DNA from: Pseudocercospora fijiensis CIRAD86
Taxonomy: Eukaryota; Ascomycota; Dothideomycetes; Mycosphaerellales; Mycosphaerellaceae
DNA: 64,000 nt
Direction: 5' to 3'
Assembly: GCF_000340215.1 (NCBI RefSeq)
Contig: NW_006921533.1
Location: forward strand, 7,790,334 to 7,854,333
Part shown: piece after piece, positions 47,064 through 57,289 of the stretch
How positions within the stretch are numbered: position 1 is the stretch's first letter
Layout of the letters: every line of letters begins with the position of its first letter
Made by a program: the position numbers and the translations under genes
The notes under the pieces: generated by a model
The model's input: the letters and a program-made list of their open reading frames with translations, nothing else
Told to the model about the DNA's origin: nothing
The model's database searches: none

Positions 47064-48130
47064 CCTTTATAAAAGACCTTACAGCCCTCCGACGTAAATA
47101 GGGGCGAGAGGACTATATCGACGTCTCTTCCCTATAGTTCCTTCCTAAATTTTTAGGGGCCTAGGAGTTAGTAGAAGGCGAATTAGTAACCTACGAGAGC
47201 TAGGAGACTATCGATAATACTAACGAAGAGGGGATTAAGGAGATAGGCTAAGGGGATAATAATAATGCCGACTCTGCTTCGGTTTTAGTTTCTATTAAGG
47301 CTATCCGATTTACTAGCTAATAAATCGGTCGAGTAGGACCTCCTCGACCTAAGGAACTTTACTCTATCCCTAATAATATAGACCTTTCCGCAGTTACCCG
47401 TTCCTTTGCCGTCGTTCCCGCTATCTATATTTAAGTTACTATCGGAAGCTATAGTTAGCAGTTGCTAGCAATGCTTAATAATAGTTTAGAGTTACTTATT
47501 ATAAGTAAGCGCTAGGCTAAACAGCTCCGACTACTAATAAATAGAGATATTTCCCTTAGTATATAGGGAGTAAATAGGGAGGTTGCGCTAGTAGGTGCCT
47601 GCTATAATATTATAGTAGACGCTTTCGGTATATACTTTTCCTTTACCTTCTAGATTGCCGCTAACCCGAACACGCTAATTATTCTAGGTCGTCTATAGTC
47701 TCGTATAACCCGGGGTATCTAGCGCAACTGCGACGATAGCTCCTTAGAAGGAACTATCGCTAATTAGAAGGGCAACCGAGTCGTGTTTACTAGTTATATC
47801 GGAAACACTAGCTACAAATCCTACGAGGATATCCTTACTGCTTCTAAACGCTCTTCGGGAAACGCTATAGCGCGGTTGTAAGACTAGCAATCTACGCTAT
47901 AAGTTAATATAGCTTAAATAGGTTATATCTAGAGGTGCGCCGCTCCGTACGACAAGGCTAGTTCCTAGGCTCTATACTAAGGAAACGAATACTCGAAGCG
48001 ATAGCGAGTATAATAGTACAACGACTACCTAGTACACGAATCTCGGTAATAATACTATCGTAGGCATCGCCGCCGGAAGCGGATCTACCCGAGCCCGAAT
48101 CCGAACTAACTAATTAGAGCGCCGAGCTAA
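47064..48130 (+). pseudogene. Family B gag-protease relic, 3' part
   Basis: Continuation of the frame broken at 39953 once the nested element is removed. It includes a retropepsin-like stretch (IGSYS*QLLAMLNNSLELLIISK near 47440-47510, where an Asp-Thr/Ser-Gly active site is expected and Asn-Asn-Ser is now read) and a basic end (RRHRRRKR near 48060). The frame closes at a TAA in or just before the palindrome at 48127. Pol follows in the -1 frame, in this copy and in the next. Confidence 0.75.
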
Positions 48131-48153
48131 TACTACCCCGGGGGTGTTATTAG
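48127..48153 (+). repeat. 27-bp palindrome 2, family B gag-pol boundary
   Basis: CTAAT...ATTAG arms, core ACCCCGGGGGT. The gag-protease frame reads a TAA at its left edge and the pol frame becomes protein-like just after it. Confidence 0.85.
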
Positions 48154-48159
48154 GAATCT

Positions 48160-51100
48160 AACGTTTTCGCCGGAATTATAAATTAGAATTACTAGCTATA
48201 TACCTACCGACTTAAGGAGACTTCCGATAAAGTTTACGCGCTATTCTATTACGCTAATCTCCGGGCCTAACGTCAAAAAGAGAGGGCTCGGGTATTACGA
48301 GCGGTTAGTGTATATACCCTATATAAGAGGGTAGCTAACAAGATTAAGCCCGTAAAGGGTAGCGTATATATAACCGATAGGTCTAATCCTAGCGGAAATC
48401 CTAACTAGCGACAAAAGTGCCTTAACCGCGAAGCGATATTAATACCTAGGGATAGTCTATACGACTAGAGGTACATTACTAAAAAGTTCTCCGCTATTCC
48501 TAGGGAATCGAGGCTAATACCGGAGAGACTAGCGAACATTAAACCTAGTATCGAGCTTTCGGATCTTGAACTAGATTTGCTATACGAGCTTCTATATAAC
48601 CGCGAAGCCGTATTAGTATATAACTTTACGCATCTAGGCAGGATTAACCCGGAGGTTGCCCCTCTATAGAGGATCCGAACGATCGAGTATAAGCCTTAGG
48701 CTTACCCGGGGTTTAAGCTAAACCTAAGCCTAAGAGGTATAGTTAAGGATATAATACGGCAGCGTATAAAGGCTAGCACCTTAGAGCCTTCCTATGCCTC
48801 GTATCGCAACCTATACTTCCTAGTTTAGAAGAAGATAGCTCCTAAGGAACTAAAGAAGTACCGTCTAATTAACGCTATACAAAAGTTTAACGCAGTTACG
48901 ATTAGAGATGCTAACCTCCCTCCGGAGACTAATAGGTTCTCGGAAGCTTTTACTAACTGTGTTATAGCCTTACTAGTTAATGTTTTCTCGGGCTACGACT
49001 AGATCCCTCTCTATCCTAATAGCCGCGACCTTACTAGTTTCGAGACACCTCTTAGGCTATATAGACAAACTACCCTTCTATAAGGGGCAACCAACTCTAT
49101 AGCCTAGTTTGTTCGTATTATAAACTAAGTCCTCGCGGCCTATATCTCCTATATAGCGATGCCTTTCCTCGACGACATCGGTATTAAGGGCCCTAAAACT
49201 AGGTACGACAATAAAGAAGTAGAGCCTAGTATCCGCAGGTTCTTTCTCGAATACATTTAGAACCTCGATAGTGTCCTCTACGACCTAGAGCGAGCTAACC
49301 TAACGGTGTATAGGGAGAAGCTTTAGCTCCTATATAAACGAATAAACATTGTCGGGTTTATAACCGATAAGGACGGCCGCTATCCTAACAATATACGGGT
49401 CCTAAAGATTGTGTCCTAGCCCGACCCTACCTATTAGAAAGATGTCCGGATCTAGCTTAGAGTAGTCTCCTACTTCCGCATCTAGGTCGAAAACTTTGCG
49501 TTAGTATACAAGCCTCTATACGCCTTGCTTAAGAAGGATATAGAGTTTAAATAGACCTCCGTTTACTAAGCCGCTAAGGACAAGGTTACTAAGGCACTTA
49601 TTAGCGCGCCTACGCTTACCTCTATTAACTACTTAGAAGGCGTAGGTCTACTAATTGTTGCTATCGACTCGAGCGGGAAAGGCTACGGCGAGATACTAAT
49701 ATAGTATAATCGTAAGGAGCCCTCCTTACGTTACCCTATCCGGTACGAGTCCGGTCTATAGAAACCTATCGAGGCCCGATACGATACTAGCAAGCGAGAA
49801 TGCCTTAGTGTCTATAAGGCTCTTAAGAAGTTCCGACCTTAGCTCTTTAGAGTATTCTTTCGCCTAGAAGTCGACGCTTAGACGCTAGTCTATTAACTTA
49901 ACTATATAGCTTCTAACCTGCCTAACTCTACGATAGCTCGGTAGGTTGCCTAGATCTATTTGTTTGATTTCGACGTCTTCTATGTTCCTAGCAAGAAGCA
50001 TACTAGACCGGATAGCCTTTCTAGAAGGCCTACTATAGAAGAAGACATCGCCGAGATAATAGAAGAAGAGGATGTCGACGCGGTTATTAACCGTACCTTC
50101 TTTACTGCCTTCTATATTAACGCTATGCCGGTAATTACTAGGTCTACTGCCGACGACTAACCTAGTAACTAGCCTAACGAAGACCCTACTACTAACGGCG
50201 AGGACTAGGACGATACTAAAGCGGGCGAACTAGGCAGGGATAATATCCTTAATAGGGTCTACTCCGACGACTCCTATAATATCGCCTACTTCCTTATCTA
50301 TATAAAGAGAGCTCCTAGTCTATTAAAGAGTTAATACCGTCGTATTATTCGCTATTCTCGGAGGTTCCTTATTAAGGATCGCATCCTTTAGCGATAGGCT
50401 ATAGTTAATATACCGCTCTAGCGTATTATTAACGATCTAGCAGCCCGATAAGAAATCCTTCGCTCCGTTTACGATAAGCTCGGCTACCGGGCGGCGGAGG
50501 GCACCTTCGATGTCCTTCGTCGACGCTACTAGTAGGACGGCGTATAGGCTAATGTCTCCCGCTACTATAAGAGCTGTCCTAAGTGCAACTTTAGGAACAG
50601 CTACCGGCGTCTAGGAGAGCTGCGTATCCCTACTACCTAGTTAGTTAGGGAGCGGTAGTATAGCGATAGGGTCTATCTTAGCCGCAATAATAGCCTATAT
50701 ATTATTCGAGAGGGTCTTTCTCGATAGCCGGAGGCCTATTATTTCTATAAGGGTTACGGTGCTATTAATGCCCGTAATATAGCTACCTTCCTATTTAAGG
50801 ATCTGTTTTGCCGCTAGGGAACACCTTACGAGGTTATCTTAGACAACGCTACGAATAATATAGCTAAGGAGGTTTAGGCGCTACTTATTTCGTATAGGGC
50901 GAAGAACGTTCGTATCTCCCTATACTATCCCTAGTCGAATACTATTATTAAGCGCGGCTATCGGTCGTTAATTAATACCCTATCTAAGATAACTAATAGT
51001 AGCGACAGATTAGTTCCTATTTCTACCCGCGTCCTAGCCCTTCTCTAGGCGGACCGAACTACTATTATCGACACGACCGGACTTATACTAGCGGAACTTA

Positions 51101-51870
51101 TAATTAGGAGGGACGCCGTTCTTCCTATTAAATTGTCCTATCGTACGTACGGCGTTTACGATTAGGGGTCTATTCGTACTAGGGTAGATCTCCTTGCCCT
51201 ATACGCTAAGGCTCTTAAGGATATAACTACTACTTCTTAGGAAGGACTTGCTCGACAACGTCGCCTTCGTAAGGAGGCTAAGTAGTATTTCGACGACTAT
51301 AATGCTATTAACTAAGAGCCTCTAAAGGTTAGCGATATAGTCCTTCTATACTAGTCCGAGCTAGAGTATAGTTACTCCTATAAGCTAGCCTTTAAGTAGA
51401 AGGGTCCTTATAGAGTGAAGGAGGTCCTTTACTTAGGTTCCGCATACCTTCTTTAGGAGCTAGATAGTGCTACCTTAAAGCATACTCACCCTCGGGCTAA
51501 TCTAAAAAAGATCGTTAAGTTACGCGAACCTGCCCGCCCTCCGCCGACCGAGGAGGAAGTTAGTGCCTCTATAGACCCTCTACCGTCCTTAGATGCCTAT
51601 CGGGAGGAGGATCCTACCGCTATTCTAGATCCTATTCTACCTAAGAACTATACCTATCCCTAGATTCGTCTTAGTAAGCTATTAAGAATAACTTAAGAAT
51701 AAAGGGAGGGTTATATACGGATTAACTATATATAGAGCGTTTCCGATATTAATTCCGATTCTAATAGTAAACTAGACTTCTAGCTATCTAACTCTAACTC
51801 CGAGGAACCTAACTAGTCTAGCGATAAAGACCGCCTAGAATTATAGCTAGACGACCCCGAGACTAAATAA
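48160..51870 (+). pseudogene. Family B pol relic (RT, RNase H, integrase)
   Basis: RT begins after a linker with RESRLIPERL and EVAPL*RIRTIEYKP. It has KYRLINAIQKFNAVTIRDANLPP (about 48850-48920), the palm SGYD and the catalytic FLDDIGIKGPKTRYDN (about 49165-49210), intact here. RNase H carries VAIDSSGKGYGE and ends at LSRRP (about 50030), after which 201 bases are open (49960-50160). The integrase includes a zinc-binding part with CPKCNFR, then ILDNATNN and later the YKLAFK*KGPYRVKEVLYLG C-terminal domain. No chromodomain is seen, unlike family A. The frame ends in an acidic Ser/Asp tail with TAA at 51868. Confidence 0.88.
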
Positions 51871-52135
51871 TTGCTTGCTCTTCCTTACCTCTATCTACCT
51901 CTACTACGTTGCTCCCTTACTCTTATTAATCGTTCTCTGCGCTGTTAATGCAGTGCCGCCCTATACCTTTAGTCCTTACCTACTATCCGTTCCTGCTAAT
52001 ATTTATACTCTCGTTTGTTGCTTTTAGTTTATCTTATTATTGTCCTTTGCTTTACCTTTGCTTTCGATTGATGTTGCTATAACTTTATTCCTTTACTCTT
52101 GTTTCTTTAGATAGAACTATACGAGGCGTGTTTTC
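51871..52135 (+). other. Pyrimidine-rich spacer after family B pol
   Basis: 265 bp with long T/C stretches, especially 51990-52110, ending near TTTCTTTAG. It could be a translational spacer or the 3' end of an intron serving the next ORF; neither is shown. Confidence 0.45.
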
Positions 52136-52162
52136 CTAATAATACCCCGGGGATAGTATTAG
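52136..52162 (+). repeat. 27-bp palindrome 3, family B
   Basis: CTAATA...TATTAG arms, core ACCCCGGGGAT. The ATG of the next ORF starts 4 nt after it. Confidence 0.85.
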
Positions 52163-52166
52163 GAAA

Positions 52167-52556
52167 ATGGCCGAACCTAACCCTCTACCCTTCTAGGACC
52201 ACTTCCCTCTAGGTTCCTAGACTCTAGCAACCGCCCTTAAGCGGCAACGACAACAAGGTACTCTGCTAGAGATTGTTCCTGCCCTAATTAGCATTAGTTA
52301 CGTAGGACACTAAGAAAGGGAGGATCCCTCTCCCTTCCTAGCTCTTAAATAGACGTAGCAACCTAGGCCTATAGCCTCTAAGAATAGGGACTTTAGGCCG
52401 CTAAGCTTAGTATCTAGAAGAAAGAAGAACGCACGGGCTACGTTTACATACCTGCTACTATAAAAGGTAATGCTGCACCTACGACGATAGTGCTATAGGC
52501 TAATATAAGCTACGCTAGGCCTAGGCGATTTGCTCCTAGTTGCCGAGCATCTCTAG
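52167..52556 (+). pseudogene. Family B short accessory ORF relic (about 129 codons)
   Basis: An ATG in good context (GAAAATGGCC) opens MAEPNPLPF*DHFPLGS*TL and stays in frame for about 129 codons to a TAG at 52554, with TAG/TAA only at likely Gln/Trp positions. The middle is basic (SRRKKNAR) and the end Leu-rich. I recognise no domain. It is bracketed by palindromes 3 and 4, at 4 and 7 nt. It could be a nucleocapsid-like or regulatory accessory protein, but that is a guess. The second family B copy leaves the window before this region. Confidence 0.5.
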
Positions 52557-52563
52557 AGAAAAG

Positions 52564-52590
52564 CTAATACTACCCCGGGGGTATTATTAG
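52564..52590 (+). repeat. 27-bp palindrome 4, family B
   Basis: CTAAT...ATTAG arms, core ACCCCGGGGGT, 7 nt after the stop of the short accessory ORF. Confidence 0.85.
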
Positions 52591-53029
52591 TCTCGCTAGC
52601 CTTACTACTATAGATTACTACTAGGTACTCGAACTGACTAGTTACATTTCGAGTGCGCGGGAATCTACGAAAGCTAGAGGTTAACAAAGGCGCGTAGTCG
52701 CTACTAGCAATTAGCTAGATCGATTGTTAAACTTTAGCCGCCCTACTAATAAAGGAGTCTCGTATATAGCTTCACTTTTTAGGGTCTATATATAATCGTT
52801 ATCCGTTTACTTTACCGGAACATACGGACTACGCTACCTTCGTACCCTATTTAAGGCGAGCCTTCTAAGCTCTTTCTTCTACTCGAATACTAACTAACTT
52901 ACTACCGCCTACCCCTCCCCCTCCTTCTATCTAAACCCTTTAATTATTATTAATAAGCTACGAACGTTTTTGCAAGCTCGTTACTAACTCCTTTCCGCTC
53001 CGGTCGACTAAGATATCTTCTAGCGCCCT
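52591..53029 (+). other. Spacer or N-terminal extension of the long accessory ORF
   Basis: About 440 bp with mixed coding character. The end is Pro/Ser/Arg-rich in one frame (TSPDRSPLR). I could not fix a start codon, and RIP may have removed it. Confidence 0.35.
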
Positions 53030-55751
53030 AAATCCGCTAGGTACTAGCAGTAGCAGCAACCTACGAGCCTTAAACCTAGGCGCACTAGTCCCGATCGAAG
53101 CCCCCTCCGATAGCGCCTTAGCTGCTATAACTAGCCTCGAGCACTGCTTCTAGATCGTTACCGCCCTTAAAGACCCTTAAGAGAAGATCTAGAACGCTCG
53201 CACCCTGCTACGCGTTATTAATAGGAATATTAAGAAGGCTGCTGTCTTAGTTGCGTACGGTATAAACAACTTGCGTTAGTCTATCGGTAAGCGTATCTTT
53301 AAGCGCGAGGTCCTTAACGATATAGACATCGAATAAGCCTTTCCTATCGTCTATAGCCTCGAGACGGCCGGCACCTAGATTCGCTTACGCTTTAAGACCC
53401 TCGACTAGGCCTTCGAATATTAGGGAGGACTAAGCAGTCTTCCTAAGAGCCTTGTTAACTTCGCCTATAGTAGACAAGAGCGTACTAAGTAGGTCTCTTC
53501 GTTCGTTAACAAGTATAAGGTCCGTCGTTAAGGCGCCGAGTATCTTTCCCGCACTATAATCTATCGTATATCTACCGCTAGTAAGAAGGTAGGCAAGCAG
53601 TTACTTAACTTGTCCTTTACGCTTAACGACTTTACGATAGCCTACTAGAAGAAGCACTACGATGCGATTGTCTAGGTCGATCTTAACGTATAGATAACTA
53701 AGGATCTACTAAAAGAGAAGGGCTATCGTATTAATAGTATAGGTTTTATTGTTAAAGGTTAAGAGGCTCCTATCGTTAATGTCCTTAAACGTAAGGCTCT
53801 TCGCCTAGAAATAGAGGCCGATACGGCTGCTAGTCTCGCGCTCGCTACGGAGATATAGGCTTAAGACCGTCGCTCGACCCGCAACCGCAAGGTCTCTTAG
53901 GAAGTTAAAGACGAGCGCGCTAAGGCCGAAGCAGCGCGTAAGAAGGCATTGTATACTCGCTAGGCCCTTCGCAAGGCTACTAAGAAGTACAGCGCCCCTT
54001 CTAGTACTAACTATAGTACTAACTATAGTAACTCGGATATTGATATACTAGATACGCTACTAGAAGATATCTCCTCCGAAGGCTCCTTTAGCGAGCGTAG
54101 AGATAGAGGGCTCTCGCCGATCCTGTTAACTAAGAACATCTATAGTTCTTATAAGGGCGACTCTATTACGTACCTTATTACTAAGATCGATATAGTTCCT
54201 AAAGCCGTAATAGGCGAAGCTCCTACCGCCCTCTCTATCTATTAACAGCTCGACGACCTTAGCAAGCTAGGAGAAGAGCCGTTCTCTATATATGCTAACT
54301 ATGTTAAGAAGGCCGCTAAGGTCTATAGTCTCTATGCTAGTGCTAAGGCGATTGTCCTCGTCGGTCGCTTATTAAAGATTGGTCGCAAGGTTCCTAATTA
54401 AGACGCCTTCGCTGCCCTTAAGGCTAATTAGGCCTATGCTAACTGGTTTCCTAGACGCCCTACTACCGCCCCGATATCTCTAGGACTCTACGCGTTCAAC
54501 CCTACTAGTACTATTACTCGCGCCCTTACGTTAACGGATCGCTAGAGCAAGTTCGTTACCGGTATCCTTAGCTAAGGCACTTCCTTCGACCGCTTTCGCT
54601 AGACTAGCAATACTATCTTCCCTTAAGTCTTTAGCTAGTTATAAGAGCCTCGTAGAGTACATCTTCCTTTCCTTATCGACCTAATATAGGAAGAGTTTAA
54701 GATATACCTTTAGTATATACGTAATATGCCTAAGTCTAAGCAGGAAGGCCGTAATGCCCTTCAAACTTATAGTATAAGTAACTAAATCGTCCGCTAGCAC
54801 CCTGCCCTATAGCTCCTAGCTATCGCCCTTCGACCTAATTACGTATACGAGCTTATCTCCGTCCCTAAGCCTACTAAGTTCTTTAAGGTTGGCGGTACTT
54901 ACGAGAACTGTCCTTCTAAGGAGTCTACTCGTCTCGGATAAGATATAGTTAAGCTCGCAGCTAGCGAGGGTGCTAGTTACCTACGTATTAAGGTCTGCCT
55001 TAGGTCTAAGGATAAGACTAGCTACTCTACTATTATCGAAGGCATATATTAGCCCGAGGTCTTTGCGAACTAGGTTAAGAAGCTTAAGGCTCGTAGCCTA
55101 GTCCTACTAAGCAAGATCGGCAAGCTTACTAACAAGCACCTTACCGACGACGACCTCGACTATATGTTCGACGGTTAGCCTAATAGTAAGGGGCGTAAGG
55201 CGGAGTAGATCCTCAACCCTCTAAAGGAGTGCGAGGTCTCTATTTAGATACTATACCTGCTATATAGTAATCTAAAGACCGAGAGCAACCGTATATTAAT
55301 TAACCTAGGCTATTCTCGCGTTATCGACGGCACTAAGATTAAGGGTTACGACAACTTAACTGTCGCTAAGGTTGCTAAGGCGCACCGTAATCTAACCGCC
55401 CTTCTAGGTTCGAACACCTTCGTACCGTTCCCCTTCCCTACCGCTATCTTAGTCGAAGGCCTTAGTTGCATCTCCGACGCCCTAGTTAGTAGGATTCCTT
55501 AGTTAAGTTACGTTGTTTAGAACGAAGTTAAACAGATCCTCTAGCTTAATAACGAGGGACTCAAGGAATATCTATACGATTAGGAGAATACTACGAAGGA
55601 AAAGGCTACTAACCTCCTCGTTAATTAAGCTTTCTACGAGGGATAGTACTTCGGTGCTAACAGCTTTAACGTATATAGAGGAGATCTCGAGAACCGACTA
55701 GTAGATAAGGTTATTGCTAGTAAGGATTACGGCGCGTTAAAGCAATAGTAA
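53030..55751 (+). pseudogene. Family B long accessory ORF relic, about 900 codons, unknown
   Basis: One frame (codons at 0 mod 3) reads as protein from about 53030 to TAG/TAA at 55746-55751, with stops almost only at former Gln/Trp codons. Recognisable blocks: LEHCF and NARTLLRVINRNIKKAAVLVAYGINNLR (about 53140-53280), GAEYLSRTIIYRISTASKKV (53532 on), a charged Lys/Glu/Ala segment (about 53800-53990) that may be coiled coil, and a C-terminal half with NIFVP-type, INLGYSR and FPFPTAILVEGLSCISDAL motifs (about 55300-55480). I see no signal peptide, membrane span or Env, chromodomain or protease signature and do not recognise a family. It lies between palindromes 4 and 5. Confidence 0.6.
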
Positions 55752-55804
55752 GTCTATATAGTGTTGCTTAGGAAGTTGTTTTTGCATAATTATAGTATCT
55801 AGGA

Positions 55805-55831
55805 TTAATGCTACCCCGGGGGTGTTATTAC
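55805..55831 (+). repeat. 27-bp palindrome 5, family B
   Basis: Core ACCCCGGGGGT with weaker arms (TTAATG...TTATTAC), 53 nt after the stop of the long accessory ORF. Confidence 0.75.
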
Positions 55832-55938
55832 GGAGTTCTAAGAATGGCCTTAGCTAAGAGCGCTAAGGATGCATACATGTTTGTTTTAAGCGCGTATAAT
55901 GTGAAACGTGTCTAGTTAGATACGAAGAAAGGGAGGGA

Positions 55939-56217
55939 TATTAGCTAGTAACCGGCCCTACACCTATAGGCTAGTTTTAAGCCTACATAAGAGGCCTCCT
56001 TCTATAGAGTAGACAGATTATCAACCTCGTATAGCACATTGTTTATGTCACACTTCCACAATGCCTATATTGTAGGGCTCTAGTTATTAGCCTAAGCGAC
56101 AGTCTCGTTATCCTATCTTGCTAAACATAGCTGCTTATATTGCTATAGGTTATATTACCCTCGGTAGCCTGTACTATTGCTACAAGTAGTGGTAGTAGTG
56201 TTAGTTTCCGTCCTTTA
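55939..56217 (+). repeat. Family B 3' LTR (279 bp)
   Basis: Directly preceded by the polypurine tract at 55924-55938. Starts TATTAGCTAG and ends TTTCCGTCCTTTA. Confidence 0.9.
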
Positions 56218-56300
56218 CTAAGAACGCTAAGGATATATACATGTTTGTTTTAAGCGCGTAATGTGAAGCGTGTCTAGTTAGATACGAAGAAAGGGAGGGA
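56218..56300 (+). repeat. 83-bp internal-tail remnant between two family B LTRs
   Basis: Nearly identical to 55854-55938, the last bases of the internal region including the polypurine tract, with a 2-bp deletion and a few RIP-type changes. It marks a tandem LTR arrangement left by recombination. Confidence 0.85.
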
Positions 56301-56579
56301 TATTAGCTAGTAACCGGCCCTATACCTATAGGCTAGTTTTAAGCCTATATAAGAGGCCTCCTTCTGCAGAGTAGATAGATTATTAACCTCGTATAGCACA
56401 TTGTTTATGTTACACTTCTACAATGCCTATATTATAGGGCTCTAGTTATTAGCCTAAGCGATAGTCTCGTTATCCTATCTTGCTAAACATAGCTGCCTAT
56501 ATTGCTATAGGTTATGTTACCCTCGGTAGCCTATACTATTGCTATAAGTAGTAGTAGTAGTGTTAGTTTCCGTCCTTTA
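56301..56579 (+). repeat. Family B LTR (copy 2, 5')
   Basis: Same ends and length (279 bp) as the LTRs of copy 1; followed by TTAGAGCCGAAGG. Confidence 0.9.
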
Positions 56580-57212
56580 TTAGAGCCGAAGGTAGGGCTA
56601 TCTCTTTATATCTAACAGGTTCGGGTATGTTAAAGGTGGTCTCTAGGCACGAATAGCTATAACCGAAGCGAGGGCACGATAAGAGCCTACGATACGGACG
56701 ATACCGAAGTATCTTAAGGGGCCGTTACGACAAGCAGAGAAACCTCTTAACGAGGGCATCGCTTTGACCCCGAAAAGCTACAAACCCTTAGGACTGTTAT
56801 AGCTTAGGGCCTAGTCTATAACTATAGCTAGCTTCTAAGGACTCGGCTCCGGGTCGAAGACCTATTTAGTACCGCTTGCTCGAGATAAGCTACCGCCCGC
56901 CTAAGAAGGAGATAGACTAATTACCTATCGGCCTTGCTTAGTTTGCTAAGACTATCTATATAATAGCAATTTCTAGATTACAGGTCGGATGCCTAGATAG
57001 TTCCCCTATCGACCGGGTAAATTGCTTCGGGATTCGCTACCTCGTTCGGACAGTGCTTAGCCTTCTACTAGAAAAAGAAGGTCCCCGCCCCCCTGCCTAG
57101 CTAAAAGAGATAACGATAGTTAGTAAAGTAGCTAGTTTCTAGGATCCAGGTATGAATAGAGATTGCAGTCCCTTCCTCCGAGCGGTTTTTGTCTAAATTT
57201 ACTAAACTAAAG

Positions 57213-57243
57213 CTCCTAGGGGTGTCTAGGCGACCCCTAGGAG
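57213..57243 (+). other. Perfect 11-bp leader hairpin, family B copy 2
   Basis: Identical over 31 bases to 37726-37756, although flanking sequence differs by RIP-type changes. Confidence 0.8.
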
Positions 57244-57251
57244 GCTAAACT

Positions 57252-57278
57252 CTAATACTACCCCGGGGGTAATATTAG
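57252..57278 (+). repeat. 27-bp palindrome, family B copy 2 leader
   Basis: CTAATA...TATTAG arms around ACCCCGGGGGT; the equivalent of palindrome 1, but with a CCCGGGG rather than CCTAGG core. Confidence 0.85.
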
Positions 57279-57289
57279 AAGAAAACAGC

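Larger units (their letters stand above)
36819..56217 (+). mobile_element. Family B Ty3/gypsy, very long copy with nested family A insertion
   Basis: Bounded by two 279-bp LTRs. Subtracting the nested element and one target copy (7115 bp) leaves about 12.28 kb, long for a Ty3/gypsy. Order: LTR, primer site, leader with hairpins, gag-protease, RT-RNase H-integrase, short ORF, long ORF, polypurine tract GAAGAAAGGGAGGGA (55924-55938), LTR. The pol sequence belongs to the fungal group with a FLDDIGIKGPKTRY box. All long ORFs carry RIP-type stops. Its neighbour from 56301 is the same family. Confidence 0.87.

Noticed and set aside
53030..55751. Env-like protein downstream of pol
   Set aside because: No signal peptide, membrane span or cysteine pattern visible; left as unknown.
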